NCBI GenBank assembly: GCA_002724395.1
Contig: PBOR01000035.1
Span: 1-64,000 of the forward strand
Reading direction: 5' to 3'
From: Rhodospirillaceae bacterium
Lineage (GTDB): Bacteria > Pseudomonadota > Alphaproteobacteria > UBA8366
DNA: 64,000 nt
Positions within the stretch are counted from its first letter, which is position 1. Every line of letters starts with the position of its first letter. The notes below the pieces were generated by a model that did not search any database, was not told the origin of the DNA, and saw only the letters and a program-made list of their open reading frames with translations. The translations under genes were made by a program, and so were the position numbers. Below are positions 26,717-35,856 of the stretch, piece by piece.

Positions 26717-28027
26717 ATGTCTGATCTCGCAAATGATTTTCGCCATCATTTTATGCCTTTTACCGCGAACCAGGATTTTGCTGAGGCGCCGCGTTTGGTG
26801 TCCGAAGGTAAGGGAATCAGGCTAAAGAAGGCCAATGGTGGTGAAGTAATTGATGCTGTGTCTGGTTTATTTTGCACGCCGGCAGGCCTCGGACGAACGG
26901 AAATAGCAGATGCAGTTTCTGAGCAATTACGAACACTCTCCTACGTCACCAGCTTCCAGCACGGACATGGTAAGTCTTTTGAACTAGCTAGTCGTATTGC
27001 GGCTTTGACAAGTGGTGATCTCGATCATTTGTTTTTTACAAATTCCGGATCAGAGGCGGTTGAGACGGCATTGAAGATCGCGCTCGCCTATCAAACCGCG
27101 AAAGGCGAGCCCGGTAGGACACGATTGATAGGGCGCGAGAGGGCCTATCATGGCGTTAACTTCGGCGGTTTATCGGTTGGCGGCATGGTACGCAACAAAC
27201 ACGGTTTCAGCTTATCGTTACCAGGTGTCGTGCATATGCGCCATACTTGGCTTGAGGAAAATCGATTTTCACGCGGTCAACCTGAAACCGGCGCTGAACT
27301 GGCAGATGATCTGCTACGATTTTGCGATACCTACGGTGCAAATGCAATTGCCGCTTGTATCGTAGAACCGGTTGCTGGATCTATAGGCTGTTTGCCGCCG
27401 CCGATTGGGTATTTGGAACGACTACGTGAAATTTGTACACAAAACGGCATATTGCTTATTTTTGACGAGGTTATTTGCGGATTTGGACGGCTGGGTACGA
27501 AGTTTGGAGCTGATCGATTTGGCGTTGTGCCAGATATGATTACAATGGCGAAAGCACTTACAAACGGTGCTGTGCCCATGGGGGCTGTGGCGGTTAATAT
27601 TGATATTTATGATACGCTGATGGAGGCCGCCCCGGATGGGGCAATCGAGCTTTTCCATGGCTATACATATACGGCTCATCCTGTCGCTTGCGCTGCGAGC
27701 CTTGCATCGCTAGATATTTATGCGGCGGACAACTTGTTCGGTCGAGCGGCGGAACTTGAAAAACCATTTTTAGATATTTTGTTCGACATGCAGGATTTAC
27801 CTGTTGTTAAAGATATTCGCGGTATCGGCCTCCTTGGTGCAGTCGATATGGCACCGGATGGGGCAGTTGGTAAACGAGGTTATAAAGCCTTAAAAGCTTT
27901 CTTTGACGAGGGTGTTCTTGTCAAAATGACCGGCGATTCGGTTATTCTTGCCCCCCCTTTCGTTGCAACAGAGGACGAAATCGCGGAGATGCTTCAAAAG
28001 GTCCGCGCTGTTATCGAGTCGTTTTAG
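26717..28027 (+). CDS. Class III PLP-dependent aminotransferase
   Basis: 436 residues, typical for omega-amino acid:pyruvate and related class III aminotransferases. Marks: SGLFCTPAGLGR near residue 49, NSGSEAVETALKIA near 111 for the phosphate of PLP, YHGVNFGGLSVGG near 142, IVEPVAGSIG near 219, IFDEVICGFGR near 253 with the Asp that holds the pyridine N, and MAKALTNG near 283 with the PLP Lys. HGYTYTAHPVACAA near 315 is the usual phosphate-binding end. Beta-alanine, taurine, GABA or a polyamine product could be the donor. The 3' end overlaps the convergent cyclophilin-like gene by 4 nt. Confidence 0.9.
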   Translation: MSDLANDFRHHFMPFTANQDFAEAPRLVSEGKGIRLKKANGGEVIDAVSGLFCTPAGLGRTEIADAVSEQLRTLSYVTSFQHGHGKSFELASRIAALTSGDLDHLFFTNSGSEAVETALKIALAYQTAKGEPGRTRLIGRERAYHGVNFGGLSVGGMVRNKHGFSLSLPGVVHMRHTWLEENRFSRGQPETGAELADDLLRFCDTYGANAIAACIVEPVAGSIGCLPPPIGYLERLREICTQNGILLIFDEVICGFGRLGTKFGADRFGVVPDMITMAKALTNGAVPMGAVAVNIDIYDTLMEAAPDGAIELFHGYTYTAHPVACAASLASLDIYAADNLFGRAAELEKPFLDILFDMQDLPVVKDIRGIGLLGAVDMAPDGAVGKRGYKALKAFFDEGVLVKMTGDSVILAPPFVATEDEIAEMLQKVRAVIESF

Positions 28028-28419
28028 TTAGCGTGAGAATCACTGCTATCAATCAATTCAACGGTGACAGGATCGCCGGGCGTAGCTGCTGCTAATTTTG
28101 TAACATTGTCAATGGCCTGAGCCCATATATTACAGGGACTGGCTAGACGAATTTCATCGCCTTGGGATATGGGAGTTGGGCCGAAGCCTATGGCTATAGC
28201 ATCACCGTCTGGCCAAAACGCTATTTCGCCAGCCTTGACCACGGTTTTGGCCTCGGCTTCGAGGTCTTCGGATACCGGTGTCGAAAAATAAATTTCATCA
28301 CCCCACGTCATTGCCGACCCAGTGAAGGGCAGTGCAGCCAAAATTTTATCGGCGGTTGCCGTTGGTAATGTTTTGGCAACAAGATCGATAACTCCCACGG
28401 AAATTCGGATAAGTGCCAT
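28024..28419 (-). CDS. Cyclophilin-like fold protein
   Basis: 131 residues with the pattern of the small cyclophilin-like (TM1367-type) family: LPFTGSAMTWGDEIYFSTP near residue 30 (read as WGDEIYFSTP), GEIAFWPDGDAIAIGFGPTPIS near 64 and a C-terminal LASPCNIWA. Proteins of this family share the cyclophilin barrel but not a proven isomerase activity. No signal peptide. The ATG overlaps or abuts the hpnM stop, so it is probably cotranscribed with hpnM, though a role in hopanoid transport is not known. Confidence 0.7.
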   Translation of the reverse strand: MALIRISVGVIDLVAKTLPTATADKILAALPFTGSAMTWGDEIYFSTPVSEDLEAEAKTVVKAGEIAFWPDGDAIAIGFGPTPISQGDEIRLASPCNIWAQAIDNVTKLAAATPGDPVTVELIDSSDSHAN

Positions 28420-29048
28420 TATTTTGACGAGCTTTGCGCTTGAATTATCGCTGTTTTGGCGTTGATCTTACTGACAAGACCTTCAAAGCCTTCACGCTTC
28501 ACTGTCATATTGTATTCGGAGCGTTTGGTTGCTAATTCGCTAATGCTGCCTTTGAGGAAAATATCCATGATTTGCCAGCCTTTACCCGTATTACGAAGCA
28601 AATAGTTCAATCGAATTGCTTTGCCATTTTGTTTGATAAGTTCGGTTTTAATAAGTCTTGTATTTCGGGGAGATTTTAACGTTTGTACAATTCTGAATGA
28701 TTCCCCAGAATAGCCGTTGAACCGGTCCGCATAGGTGGCTATCGTGAACCTTGAAAAAGCATTTACTAACTTCTTTTGTTGATCTTCATTAAAGGATTTC
28801 CATGGCCGACCGACTGCATATTCAATCATGAACGGAAAATCGAACGTTTTTATAAGTACAGGTTCTAATTTTGAGTTTCGTCCATGATAGCCAAGCACAG
28901 CCGCTTTTTGCATAACGCTTAATAATGTTGCGTTAAAGGTCTCGATGACGTCTTTTGCTGTGGTTTCTTCCTTGGCATGTGTTTGGGGAGCAAACAATAA
29001 GATACCAATGAATATAACGTGCAGAAATTTATAAATTTGCTTCATCAT
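28419..29048 (-). CDS. hpnM: Hopanoid-associated MlaC-like periplasmic protein HpnM
   Basis: About 209 residues from ATG at 29046-29048, chosen because the protein then opens with MMKQIYKFLHVIFIGILLF and a THA cleavage site, a clear signal peptide; an AAGG lies just upstream. The mature part has the MlaC/Ttg2D pattern: DVIETFNATLLSVM near residue 32, VGRPWKSFNEDQQKKLVNAF near 80 (seen as WKSFNEDQQKKLV), and GWQIMDIFLKGSISELATKRSE near 155. It probably carries lipids across the periplasm. Its gene diverges from hpnN with a 78-bp spacer, and the link to hopanoid genes supports the HpnM name. Confidence 0.87.
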   Translation of the reverse strand: MMKQIYKFLHVIFIGILLFAPQTHAKEETTAKDVIETFNATLLSVMQKAAVLGYHGRNSKLEPVLIKTFDFPFMIEYAVGRPWKSFNEDQQKKLVNAFSRFTIATYADRFNGYSGESFRIVQTLKSPRNTRLIKTELIKQNGKAIRLNYLLRNTGKGWQIMDIFLKGSISELATKRSEYNMTVKREGFEGLVSKINAKTAIIQAQSSSK

Positions 29049-29126
29049 TCCAACCTTGGTTTCAAATTCGTTATACCTGTAATCCGATACGGCGTAACGT
29101 TTCAACTCACTTTCAGGAAATAGACA

Positions 29127-31769
29127 GTGATTAAGGAAATTTTGCGTCAGTGGGATGGTATTTTTGTGCGGATCGTAAGATTTTGCGCCCGAAGAGCACT
29201 TTATGTGATTTTAACAGCAATTGTGCTGTCGACCGGTATCTGTCATTACGTAGTAAATAATGCAAAAATAAACTCCGATACCAGTGACATGTTGTCGCCG
29301 GCCCTGCAGTTTCGGCAGGATTATATTGATTATAAAAAGGCTATGCCAGCTTTTGGGCCTTCTTTGGTCATTGTCGTGGAAGCGCCAAATCCCGACCAGG
29401 CGGAGGATGCAGCACGTGAATTGGCCGAGCGTCTGCGTAAAACCAAGGATATCAAGGGTCCTATCAAGTATCTAGCAGCAGATCCGTTCTTTGCGAAAAA
29501 CGGCCTCTTATATCTCAATCCTCAGGACCTTGAGGAGTTGGCAAATAGGTTGGCCGATGCGCAGCCGTTGCTTGCAAGCCTCAGCGCAGACCCAAGCCTC
29601 CGCGGATTGTTTAATGTACTGACATTAGCATTAAACCAGATGGAGAAAGGCGGCGATGCACCGCCCGGCTTGCATCGTATTCTTGATCACCTTTCGGTTG
29701 TTGCGGAGGCGCGTGCTAAAGGTGGGGCGGATGAGCTCTCATGGAGACGCCTAATTTCCGGCAAAGCGAGCGACTCTAAGATTGCTCGTGAATTCATCCG
29801 CGTGGGTATTGAGTTGGATTTCTCCAGTCTTGGCCCTGCGAAACAATCAATGAAGATCGTTCGCAAAGTGGCTGAGGTCGCGGCGCTTACACCGGAACAT
29901 GGCATCCGTGTAAGGATCACCGGTGGTAATGCTATGGCCACGGAGGAATTAGGTAGTGTTACGACTGGAGCACAAAAAGCCGGCTGGATTTCATTAGTAC
30001 TTGTTGCGTTAATGCTTTTCATTGGCCTCGGCTCTTCAAGATTGGTGCTTGCAACACTGATTACTCTTGTCACTGGCCTAATTTGGACTGCTGGTTTTGC
30101 AATCGCTGCTGTTGGACATCTAAATCTAATTTCAGTTGCTTTTGCAGTGCTTTTTATTGGTCTTGGTGTTGATTTTGGAATTCATTTTGTGCTTCGTTTT
30201 CGCGAAGAAATTTCAGCGGGTAGAGTACAAGCAGAAGCATTGGATCAAGCTACAAAGGAGCTTGGCGGAGCATTGACACTTTGTGCAGCCGCTGCCGCGA
30301 TTGGTTTCTTTTCATTTTTACCCACCAATTATGTAGGGCTTGCGGAACTAGGATTAATTTCTGGGGTGGGTATGTTTTTGGCACTTGCCGCGAATTTTAC
30401 GTTGTTACCGGCGTTGTTGACGGTGATGCCGTTTAAGGTGAAACTGCGACAGCCGCTTTTTCGCGTTGTCATGCCTGATTTCGTCATAAAGCGTTTTGGA
30501 AGTGTCCTTGCTGTCGGCGCATTGATAATAGGAGTAGCAAGTACGTTTCTGATACCACAGGCGCGGTTCGACTTTAATCCTTTGCATTTAAAAGACCCGA
30601 CAACTGAGTCTGTACAAACTGCAATGGATTTAATGGCGGATCCAAAGGCGTCGCCGGAAACAATTTCGATACTAGTTAAAGAAAAAGCTACCGCCGTTAA
30701 ACTTGCGGAATCTTTGCCGGATTTGCCGGAAGTGAGCAGGGTCGTTTGGCTTAAAAACTTTGTGCCGGATCAGCAAAAGGAAAAAGCTGATATGATCCAG
30801 AATATCGCTTTTACGATGTTATCGGTTTTTGATACCTCCAATAGGAAAGACCCACCTGGCAAGGCAGATATCAAGGTTGCCACTGAAGAATTCCAAAAAC
30901 GCTTGTTGCAAGTGGTGGAAAATGGGAGTTTGGACACAGTGCTATCGGTGAGTGCACGGCGATTGGCCGATGCACTTTTACCATTTATTCTCAACACCTC
31001 AGATTCAAAGTTGTCGGTTACGGTATTGCAAGATTCGTTTTTGGACCGGTTTGAGGGGCGATTACTGCGTTTAAAGCAGTCATTGGAAGCTTCACCATTC
31101 GGAGAAAATGACATACCGGTAGCGCTTCATGGTCGATATGTTGCACGTGACGGCAGATATCGGGTTGAGATTTATCCTAGAGAGAATGTAACGAATAATG
31201 AAGCGATGCAACGGTTTGTCTCGACTGTGCGAGAGCATATTCCTTCTGTTACCGGGGTTCCCGTAGTTCTTGTGGAATCCGGCCGCGTTGTTTTAGAGGC
31301 TATTGCGCAAGCTTCTCTTACCGCTTTGGCCTTTATTTGCTTACTCTTGCTAGTCATTTTACGAAACATTTGGGATGCGTTGCTGGTTTTACTGCCATTA
31401 ATGCTGGCTGCAACGTGGACGGTGGCTGCATCAGTTATTTTTAATCTACCATTTAACTACGCTAATGTAATTGTCGTTCCGTTGCTGCTTGGACTTGGTG
31501 CTGCTAGTGGCATTCATCTAGTAATGCGCTCACGATTAGGGATGGATGAATCGGCGTTACTGCAAACCAGTACGCCAAGAGCCGTTGTGTTCAGCGCACT
31601 GACAACGATTGGATCGTTTGGAAGTCTTGCGGTTTCTAACCATCGTGGGACTGCCAGTATGGGCGAACTACTTATGGTTGCAATTGGCTTTACCTTAATG
31701 TCGACTCTTGTCATTTTGCCTGCCTTGATGAGATGGTTAGACCGTCGAGGGCTTCGGCAGGCAAGATAG
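29127..31769 (+). CDS. hpnN: Hopanoid transporter HpnN (RND/MMPL family)
   Basis: 880 residues. RND-type permease that moves hopanoids to the outer membrane. The GTG start has AGGA eight bases upstream. One N-terminal membrane segment (residues about 22-40) is followed by a large periplasmic domain, a block of five segments at about 285-435, a second periplasmic domain and a second block at about 730-875. That is the twofold RND/MMPL layout. GLGVDFGIHFVLRFREE near residue 344 and GLGAASGIHLVMRSR near 793 are the paired TM4/TM10 motifs; the first keeps an Asp, the second does not. hpnA follows 8 nt after the stop. Confidence 0.92.
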   Translation: MIKEILRQWDGIFVRIVRFCARRALYVILTAIVLSTGICHYVVNNAKINSDTSDMLSPALQFRQDYIDYKKAMPAFGPSLVIVVEAPNPDQAEDAARELAERLRKTKDIKGPIKYLAADPFFAKNGLLYLNPQDLEELANRLADAQPLLASLSADPSLRGLFNVLTLALNQMEKGGDAPPGLHRILDHLSVVAEARAKGGADELSWRRLISGKASDSKIAREFIRVGIELDFSSLGPAKQSMKIVRKVAEVAALTPEHGIRVRITGGNAMATEELGSVTTGAQKAGWISLVLVALMLFIGLGSSRLVLATLITLVTGLIWTAGFAIAAVGHLNLISVAFAVLFIGLGVDFGIHFVLRFREEISAGRVQAEALDQATKELGGALTLCAAAAAIGFFSFLPTNYVGLAELGLISGVGMFLALAANFTLLPALLTVMPFKVKLRQPLFRVVMPDFVIKRFGSVLAVGALIIGVASTFLIPQARFDFNPLHLKDPTTESVQTAMDLMADPKASPETISILVKEKATAVKLAESLPDLPEVSRVVWLKNFVPDQQKEKADMIQNIAFTMLSVFDTSNRKDPPGKADIKVATEEFQKRLLQVVENGSLDTVLSVSARRLADALLPFILNTSDSKLSVTVLQDSFLDRFEGRLLRLKQSLEASPFGENDIPVALHGRYVARDGRYRVEIYPRENVTNNEAMQRFVSTVREHIPSVTGVPVVLVESGRVVLEAIAQASLTALAFICLLLLVILRNIWDALLVLLPLMLAATWTVAASVIFNLPFNYANVIVVPLLLGLGAASGIHLVMRSRLGMDESALLQTSTPRAVVFSALTTIGSFGSLAVSNHRGTASMGELLMVAIGFTLMSTLVILPALMRWLDRRGLRQAR

Positions 31770-31777
31770 TAATTATT

Positions 31778-32773
31778 ATGACGGTATTTTTGACAGGCGC
31801 GACTGGTTTTGTCGGCTCAGCAGTATTACGACAATTATTGTTGGCGGGACATGAAGTGCGTGTGCTCGCACGCAAGGGTGGCGATCGCCGAAACATTGAA
31901 GGGGTTCCCTGCGAGGTTATCGAGGGAGACTTAAGCGACACCAATACCTATAAGGCGGCTCTTAAGGGCTGTAGTGGCCTTTTCCATGTTGCTGCGGATT
32001 ATCGTATATGGGCTCCAGATGCGTCAGCTATGAATCGGATCAATGTAGATGGAACACGCGCTCTCCTGCGGCTGTCAGCAGAATCCGGCATAGAACGAAT
32101 TGTTTATACCAGTAGCGTTGCAACTTTAGGTTTGAATAAGGATGGGACGCCATCGAATGAAAGCACGCCGTGCAGTTACACCGATATGATCGGTGTCTAT
32201 AAGCGATCAAAGTTCTTAGCCGAAGCTGAAGTTCAGCGTTTAGTGACTGAAGAGAGTATTCCCGTAGTAATCGTCAATCCATCAGCGCCCATTGGTCCTC
32301 GAGATATCAAACCGACGCCAACCGGGCGGATTGTACTTGATGCTGCTAGGGGGAAAATGCCGGCGTATGTAGATACAGGCTTAAACTTCGTCCATGTGGA
32401 AGACGTAGCAGATGGTCATATCTTGGCCTATAAAAACGGTGAAGTAGGTCAGCGGTACATTTTAGGCGGAGAGAATTATACGTTATTACAGATACTTACT
32501 GAAATTTGTGGGTTTGTTGATAGAAAGCCGCCATCTATAAAATTGCCACAAAATGTACTGTTACCGATTGCTTATCTCCTGGAGTCGGCATCGCGTCTTA
32601 CTGGGAATTGGGAGCCTTTCGTCACAGTTGATGGCGTGAAAATGTCCAAGAAGCTGATGTACTTTTCCTCTGATAAGGCTAAAAAGACACTTGGCTATAA
32701 AACGCGAGCGATACAAATAGCGGTAGCAGACGCTCTAGAGTGGTACCGCAAGAATGGCTACTTGCAGCCTTAG
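31778..32773 (+). CDS. hpnA: Hopanoid-associated sugar epimerase HpnA
   Basis: 331 residues from ATG at 31778; a longer frame from 31733 would overlap hpnN and is rejected because the Rossmann start MTVFLTGATGFVGSAVLRQL begins here (given as TGATGFVG). Extended short-chain dehydrogenase with the Tyr-x3-Lys pair in GVYKRSKFLAE near residue 146 and a YTSSVATLG strand near 109. NPSAPIGPRDIKPTPTG near 177 is strongly HpnA-like. It is thought to act on hopanoid side chains or sugars; the exact reaction is unproven. Directly downstream of hpnN in the same operon. Confidence 0.9.
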   Translation: MTVFLTGATGFVGSAVLRQLLLAGHEVRVLARKGGDRRNIEGVPCEVIEGDLSDTNTYKAALKGCSGLFHVAADYRIWAPDASAMNRINVDGTRALLRLSAESGIERIVYTSSVATLGLNKDGTPSNESTPCSYTDMIGVYKRSKFLAEAEVQRLVTEESIPVVIVNPSAPIGPRDIKPTPTGRIVLDAARGKMPAYVDTGLNFVHVEDVADGHILAYKNGEVGQRYILGGENYTLLQILTEICGFVDRKPPSIKLPQNVLLPIAYLLESASRLTGNWEPFVTVDGVKMSKKLMYFSSDKAKKTLGYKTRAIQIAVADALEWYRKNGYLQP

Positions 32774-32903
32774 AAATTCTCTCCTTTTCCTTATTTAGGT
32801 TTACTTGCTACGGTTGATGCGGCGATTTATCGGTACAGGTCATTAGGGGCAAATTGTTTACTTGCTGCATGGTGACTGGTATTAACACTGTTATACCGAA
32901 ACG

Positions 32904-32913
32904 GTTCTAGAAC
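32904..32913. promoter_or_regulatory. Perfect palindrome upstream of ispH
   Basis: GTTCTAGAAC, a perfect 10-bp palindrome, lies 31 bases before the ispH ATG in the 171-bp spacer after hpnA. It could be an operator half-site pair or chance. No clear -10/-35 pair is seen next to it. Confidence 0.25.
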
Positions 32914-32944
32914 GGGCCGAATAACTTATTTGAGGTGAATTCCC

Positions 32945-33877
32945 ATGCGCGTGATTTTGTCTAAACCCAGAGGGTTTTGCGCAGGCGTCGTTCGTGCGAT
33001 TGATATCGTTGAGTTGGCGCTTAAGAAATATGGGCCACCGGTCTATGTTCGTCATGAAATTGTTCATAACAAGCGGGTGGTTGAAGACCTCAAGGCAAAG
33101 GGTGCAGTTTTTGTCGAAGAATTAGATGAAGTACCAGAGGGTGCGCACACAGTTTTCAGCGCTCACGGTGTTTCCCAGAAAGTTGCCGATGTTGCAGAGA
33201 GTAGGAATTTGCCTGTCATTGATGCAACTTGCCCACTTGTTGCAAAAGTTCACAAAGAAGGGCAACGATATTCGGCGGATAATTTCGATATCATTCTAAT
33301 AGGTCATGAGGGACATCCTGAAGTTGTAGGCACTATGGGGCGGATACCTGGTCAGGTGTATCTCGTCTCCAGTGTAGATGATGTCGCCAAGCTTACAGTA
33401 AATGATCCGGCAAAGCTCGCTTATGTAACCCAAACTACTTTAAGTGTTGATGATACGCGTGATGTTATTGAAGCACTAAAATCACGCTTTCCTGAGGTGG
33501 TTGGTCCAGATGTTAAAGATATTTGCTATGCGACCCAGAACCGGCAAACAGCTGTTCGAGATCTCGTCGGTCAGGTTGATGTGTTATTAGTGGTAGGAGC
33601 ACAAAATAGTTCTAACTCTAACCGGCTGCGCGATCTTGGTGCGGAACTGGATGTGCCGAGTTACTTGATTGAAGATGCGACGGCGCTCGATAAATCCTGG
33701 CTCGATGGGGTAGATGCAGTTGGGATTTCTGCAGGTGCTTCAGCACCGGAAGCCTTGGTCCAAGAGCTTATTGAGCGGTTGAGTGAGATTGCGGAAATTG
33801 AGGTTGAAGAGTTCGATGGCATTAATGAAAACGTACAATTTAAGTTGCCGAACGAACTTCGAGATGTAGCTGCTTAG
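32945..33877 (+). CDS. ispH: 4-hydroxy-3-methylbut-2-enyl diphosphate reductase
   Basis: 310 residues. Last enzyme of the MEP pathway: reduces HMBPP to IPP and DMAPP with a [4Fe-4S] cluster. The three cluster Cys are visible: C12 in RGFCAGV, C96 in DATCPLV and one near residue 194 in [10 protein letters not shown]. The proton-relay Glu is in [11 protein letters not shown] near 122, and the substrate-binding His pairs in RHEIVHN near 38 and SAHGVS near 74 are kept. SSNSNRL near 220 and SAGASAPE near 263 complete the site. Lies between hpnA and hpnH and feeds the hopanoid genes with isoprene units. Confidence 0.97.
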   Translation: MRVILSKPRGFCAGVVRAIDIVELALKKYGPPVYVRHEIVHNKRVVEDLKAKGAVFVEELDEVPEGAHTVFSAHGVSQKVADVAESRNLPVIDATCPLVAKVHKEGQRYSADNFDIILIGHEGHPEVVGTMGRIPGQVYLVSSVDDVAKLTVNDPAKLAYVTQTTLSVDDTRDVIEALKSRFPEVVGPDVKDICYATQNRQTAVRDLVGQVDVLLVVGAQNSSNSNRLRDLGAELDVPSYLIEDATALDKSWLDGVDAVGISAGASAPEALVQELIERLSEIAEIEVEEFDGINENVQFKLPNELRDVAA

Positions 33878-33897
33878 GTGATATTAAGAAATAAGAG

Positions 33898-33922
33898 GGC
33901 GTCCTGAGTTTTTGATGACGCC
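33898..33922 (+). other. Hairpin between ispH and hpnH
   Basis: GGCGTC (33898-33903) and GACGCC (33917-33922) form a 6-bp stem with a 13-base loop that contains a T run. No T run follows the stem, so it is not a standard intrinsic terminator; it might stabilise or partly attenuate the transcript. Confidence 0.3.
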
Positions 33923-33958
33923 TATTTAGAATTCGATTTTGGGGAAGTTGAGGCAGAA

Positions 33959-35155
33959 ATGGCCGTACCTATCATTCAACAGTATCGTGTTGCGACATAT
34001 ATTATTAAGCAACGCTTTCTTCGAAATCATAAATACCCACTGGTATTGATGCTAGAGCCCTTATTCCGGTGCAATTTAGCGTGTCCTGGATGCGGTAAAA
34101 TCGACTATCCCAACCCGATTTTAAATCAAAGACTTTCATATGAAGATTGTATGAAGGCGGTAGATGAGTGTGGTGCGCCGATGGTATCGATTCCTGGTGG
34201 CGAGCCTCTGCTGCACAAGGAGATGAAAGAGATTGTTGAAGGCATCATCGAGCGCAAGAAATTTGTCTATCTCTGCACCAATGCACTTCTTCTTGAGAAG
34301 AAGATGGATCAATTTACGCCGTCTAAATATTTAACTTTTTCTATTCATTTAGATGGGTTGGAGGAGCACCATGATCGTGCGGTAAATCAAGATGGTGTAT
34401 TTCAGCGTGCGGTTAAAGCGATTAAGGAAGCAAAGCGGAGAGGCTTTCGGGTAAACGTTAATTGTACGCTTTTTGATCAAATGAATGCGCAAGAAGCATC
34501 CGAGTTCTTTGATTTTGCAACGGATGAATTGGGCGTTGATGCGATCACGATGTCGCCAGGCTACGAATATGAGCGTGCCCCTGATCAACACCATTTTTTG
34601 TCGCGTAAGAAAACGAAGAACTTGTTCCGTGACATTTTCCGCATTGGTAAGGAAAAAGGTCGTAAGTGGCCATTCAGTGCATCTTCTTTGTTTTTGAACT
34701 TTTTAGCTGGCAACGAAGATTACAAATGCACCCCCTGGGGGATGTCGACGCGCAATGTCTTCGGTTGGCAGCGACCCTGTTACCTCCTTGGTGAGGGGTA
34801 TGCTGAAACTTTCAAAGAATTGATTGAAGACACCGAATGGGAAAAATATGGTACGGGTAACTATGAAAAATGCGCAAATTGTATGGTACATTGCGGTTAT
34901 GAGGCTACGGCTGTTAATGATACATTTTCCAACCCCCTTAAGGCGCTAAGGGTTGCTATGCGCGCCATAAAAACTGACGGTGAAATGGCTCCTGAAATAG
35001 ACCTTACAAATCAGCGTCCTGCAGATTATGTCCATGATACACTAGTAGATGGATTCATGTCACGATTAGAATCTGAAGATTCTAAACATGGCGGCAGTTT
35101 TAAAAGTAGCAAGAAAAATAAGGTGGCGACTGAAACGAACGTTCAGGCTGCTTAG
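33959..35155 (+). CDS. hpnH: Hopanoid C35 side-chain radical SAM enzyme HpnH
   Basis: 398 residues. Adds the 5'-deoxyadenosyl group to diploptene to make adenosylhopane. The radical SAM cluster motif CxxxCxxC is C38-C42-C45 in CNLACPGC. SIPGGEPLLH near residue 80 is the GGE motif for SAM binding. YLCTNALLL near 103 and SIHLDGLEEHHD near 129 are typical. CTPWG near 256 and a C-terminal CANCMVHCGYE cluster-like stretch near 306 (three Cys) resemble SPASM-like ends of the HpnH family. The 3' end overlaps the convergent hpnG stop by 4 nt. Confidence 0.95.
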   Translation: MAVPIIQQYRVATYIIKQRFLRNHKYPLVLMLEPLFRCNLACPGCGKIDYPNPILNQRLSYEDCMKAVDECGAPMVSIPGGEPLLHKEMKEIVEGIIERKKFVYLCTNALLLEKKMDQFTPSKYLTFSIHLDGLEEHHDRAVNQDGVFQRAVKAIKEAKRRGFRVNVNCTLFDQMNAQEASEFFDFATDELGVDAITMSPGYEYERAPDQHHFLSRKKTKNLFRDIFRIGKEKGRKWPFSASSLFLNFLAGNEDYKCTPWGMSTRNVFGWQRPCYLLGEGYAETFKELIEDTEWEKYGTGNYEKCANCMVHCGYEATAVNDTFSNPLKALRVAMRAIKTDGEMAPEIDLTNQRPADYVHDTLVDGFMSRLESEDSKHGGSFKSSKKNKVATETNVQAA

Positions 35156-35856
35156 TCAACGAACTTTGTTCTGCAAAGTACTTCTATTGCTGTCCTCGGG
35201 ATAGTTTTTAGAGAATTTATCGCGGCTTTGCTATCTCGTACGAGTTGGAACAATGCTGGAATTTGTGTTGGATTAGATATCAGCTGCCGAATTACCTGAA
35301 ATGGCAGTATGCTGCCAGTATTACTTAAACCTGCCAACGCGGCCTTTGGAATGGCATCTTTTGCTGTGTCAGCGACAACTCGTATCAAAATAAAAGGTAG
35401 GCCTCTTTCTTTTGCGAATTTGCCAATAATATGACTTTCCATATCAACCGCATGCGCTTTGTACTCTTGGAAAAGCATCTCTTTTTCCGTCACATTGGTT
35501 ATCGCAGTATCAACTCCCATCTGGAGCGTAGTAGGAGGTTTAGAGGATAGTGCTGCGGCCAAATGGGCTTGCCATTTTGAATCAGTTTCTATCAATTGAT
35601 TTTGGTCGCTAATGACGGCTGAGGGTACGAGGATCGTTCCGGCCGCCAGTGCTGGATCAAGCCCACCTGCGAAACCAATACTGGCAATTCCACTTATAAA
35701 CCGTTTCTCAATATGCTCGCAGGCAATAGCAGCTCTCTCAGGACCGGGGCCGGCACACTGAATGTAAGGACGTTGATCGGCCGGCAAGTATCTGGTCAGT
35801 GCGTCGAGACATTGTGCCTCCCTCTGCATGCCAGTGATGAAAGCGACTGGTTTCAA
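35152..35856 (-). CDS. hpnG: Hopanoid-associated nucleosidase/phosphorylase HpnG
   Basis: 234 residues of the nucleoside phosphorylase (PNP/MTAN) fold. HpnG removes adenine from adenosylhopane to give ribosylhopane. Typical sites: QCAGPGPERA near residue 33, SIGFAGGLDPALAAG near 58, AVDMESHIIGKFAKE near 136 with the Met-Glu that binds the ribose, and RVVADTAKDAIP near 158 with the base-binding Asp. Start ATG overlaps the end of the shc reading frame by 4 nt, so translation is probably coupled. It follows shc on the minus strand. Confidence 0.88.
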   Translation of the reverse strand: MKPVAFITGMQREAQCLDALTRYLPADQRPYIQCAGPGPERAAIACEHIEKRFISGIASIGFAGGLDPALAAGTILVPSAVISDQNQLIETDSKWQAHLAAALSSKPPTTLQMGVDTAITNVTEKEMLFQEYKAHAVDMESHIIGKFAKERGLPFILIRVVADTAKDAIPKAALAGLSNTGSILPFQVIRQLISNPTQIPALFQLVRDSKAAINSLKTIPRTAIEVLCRTKFVD

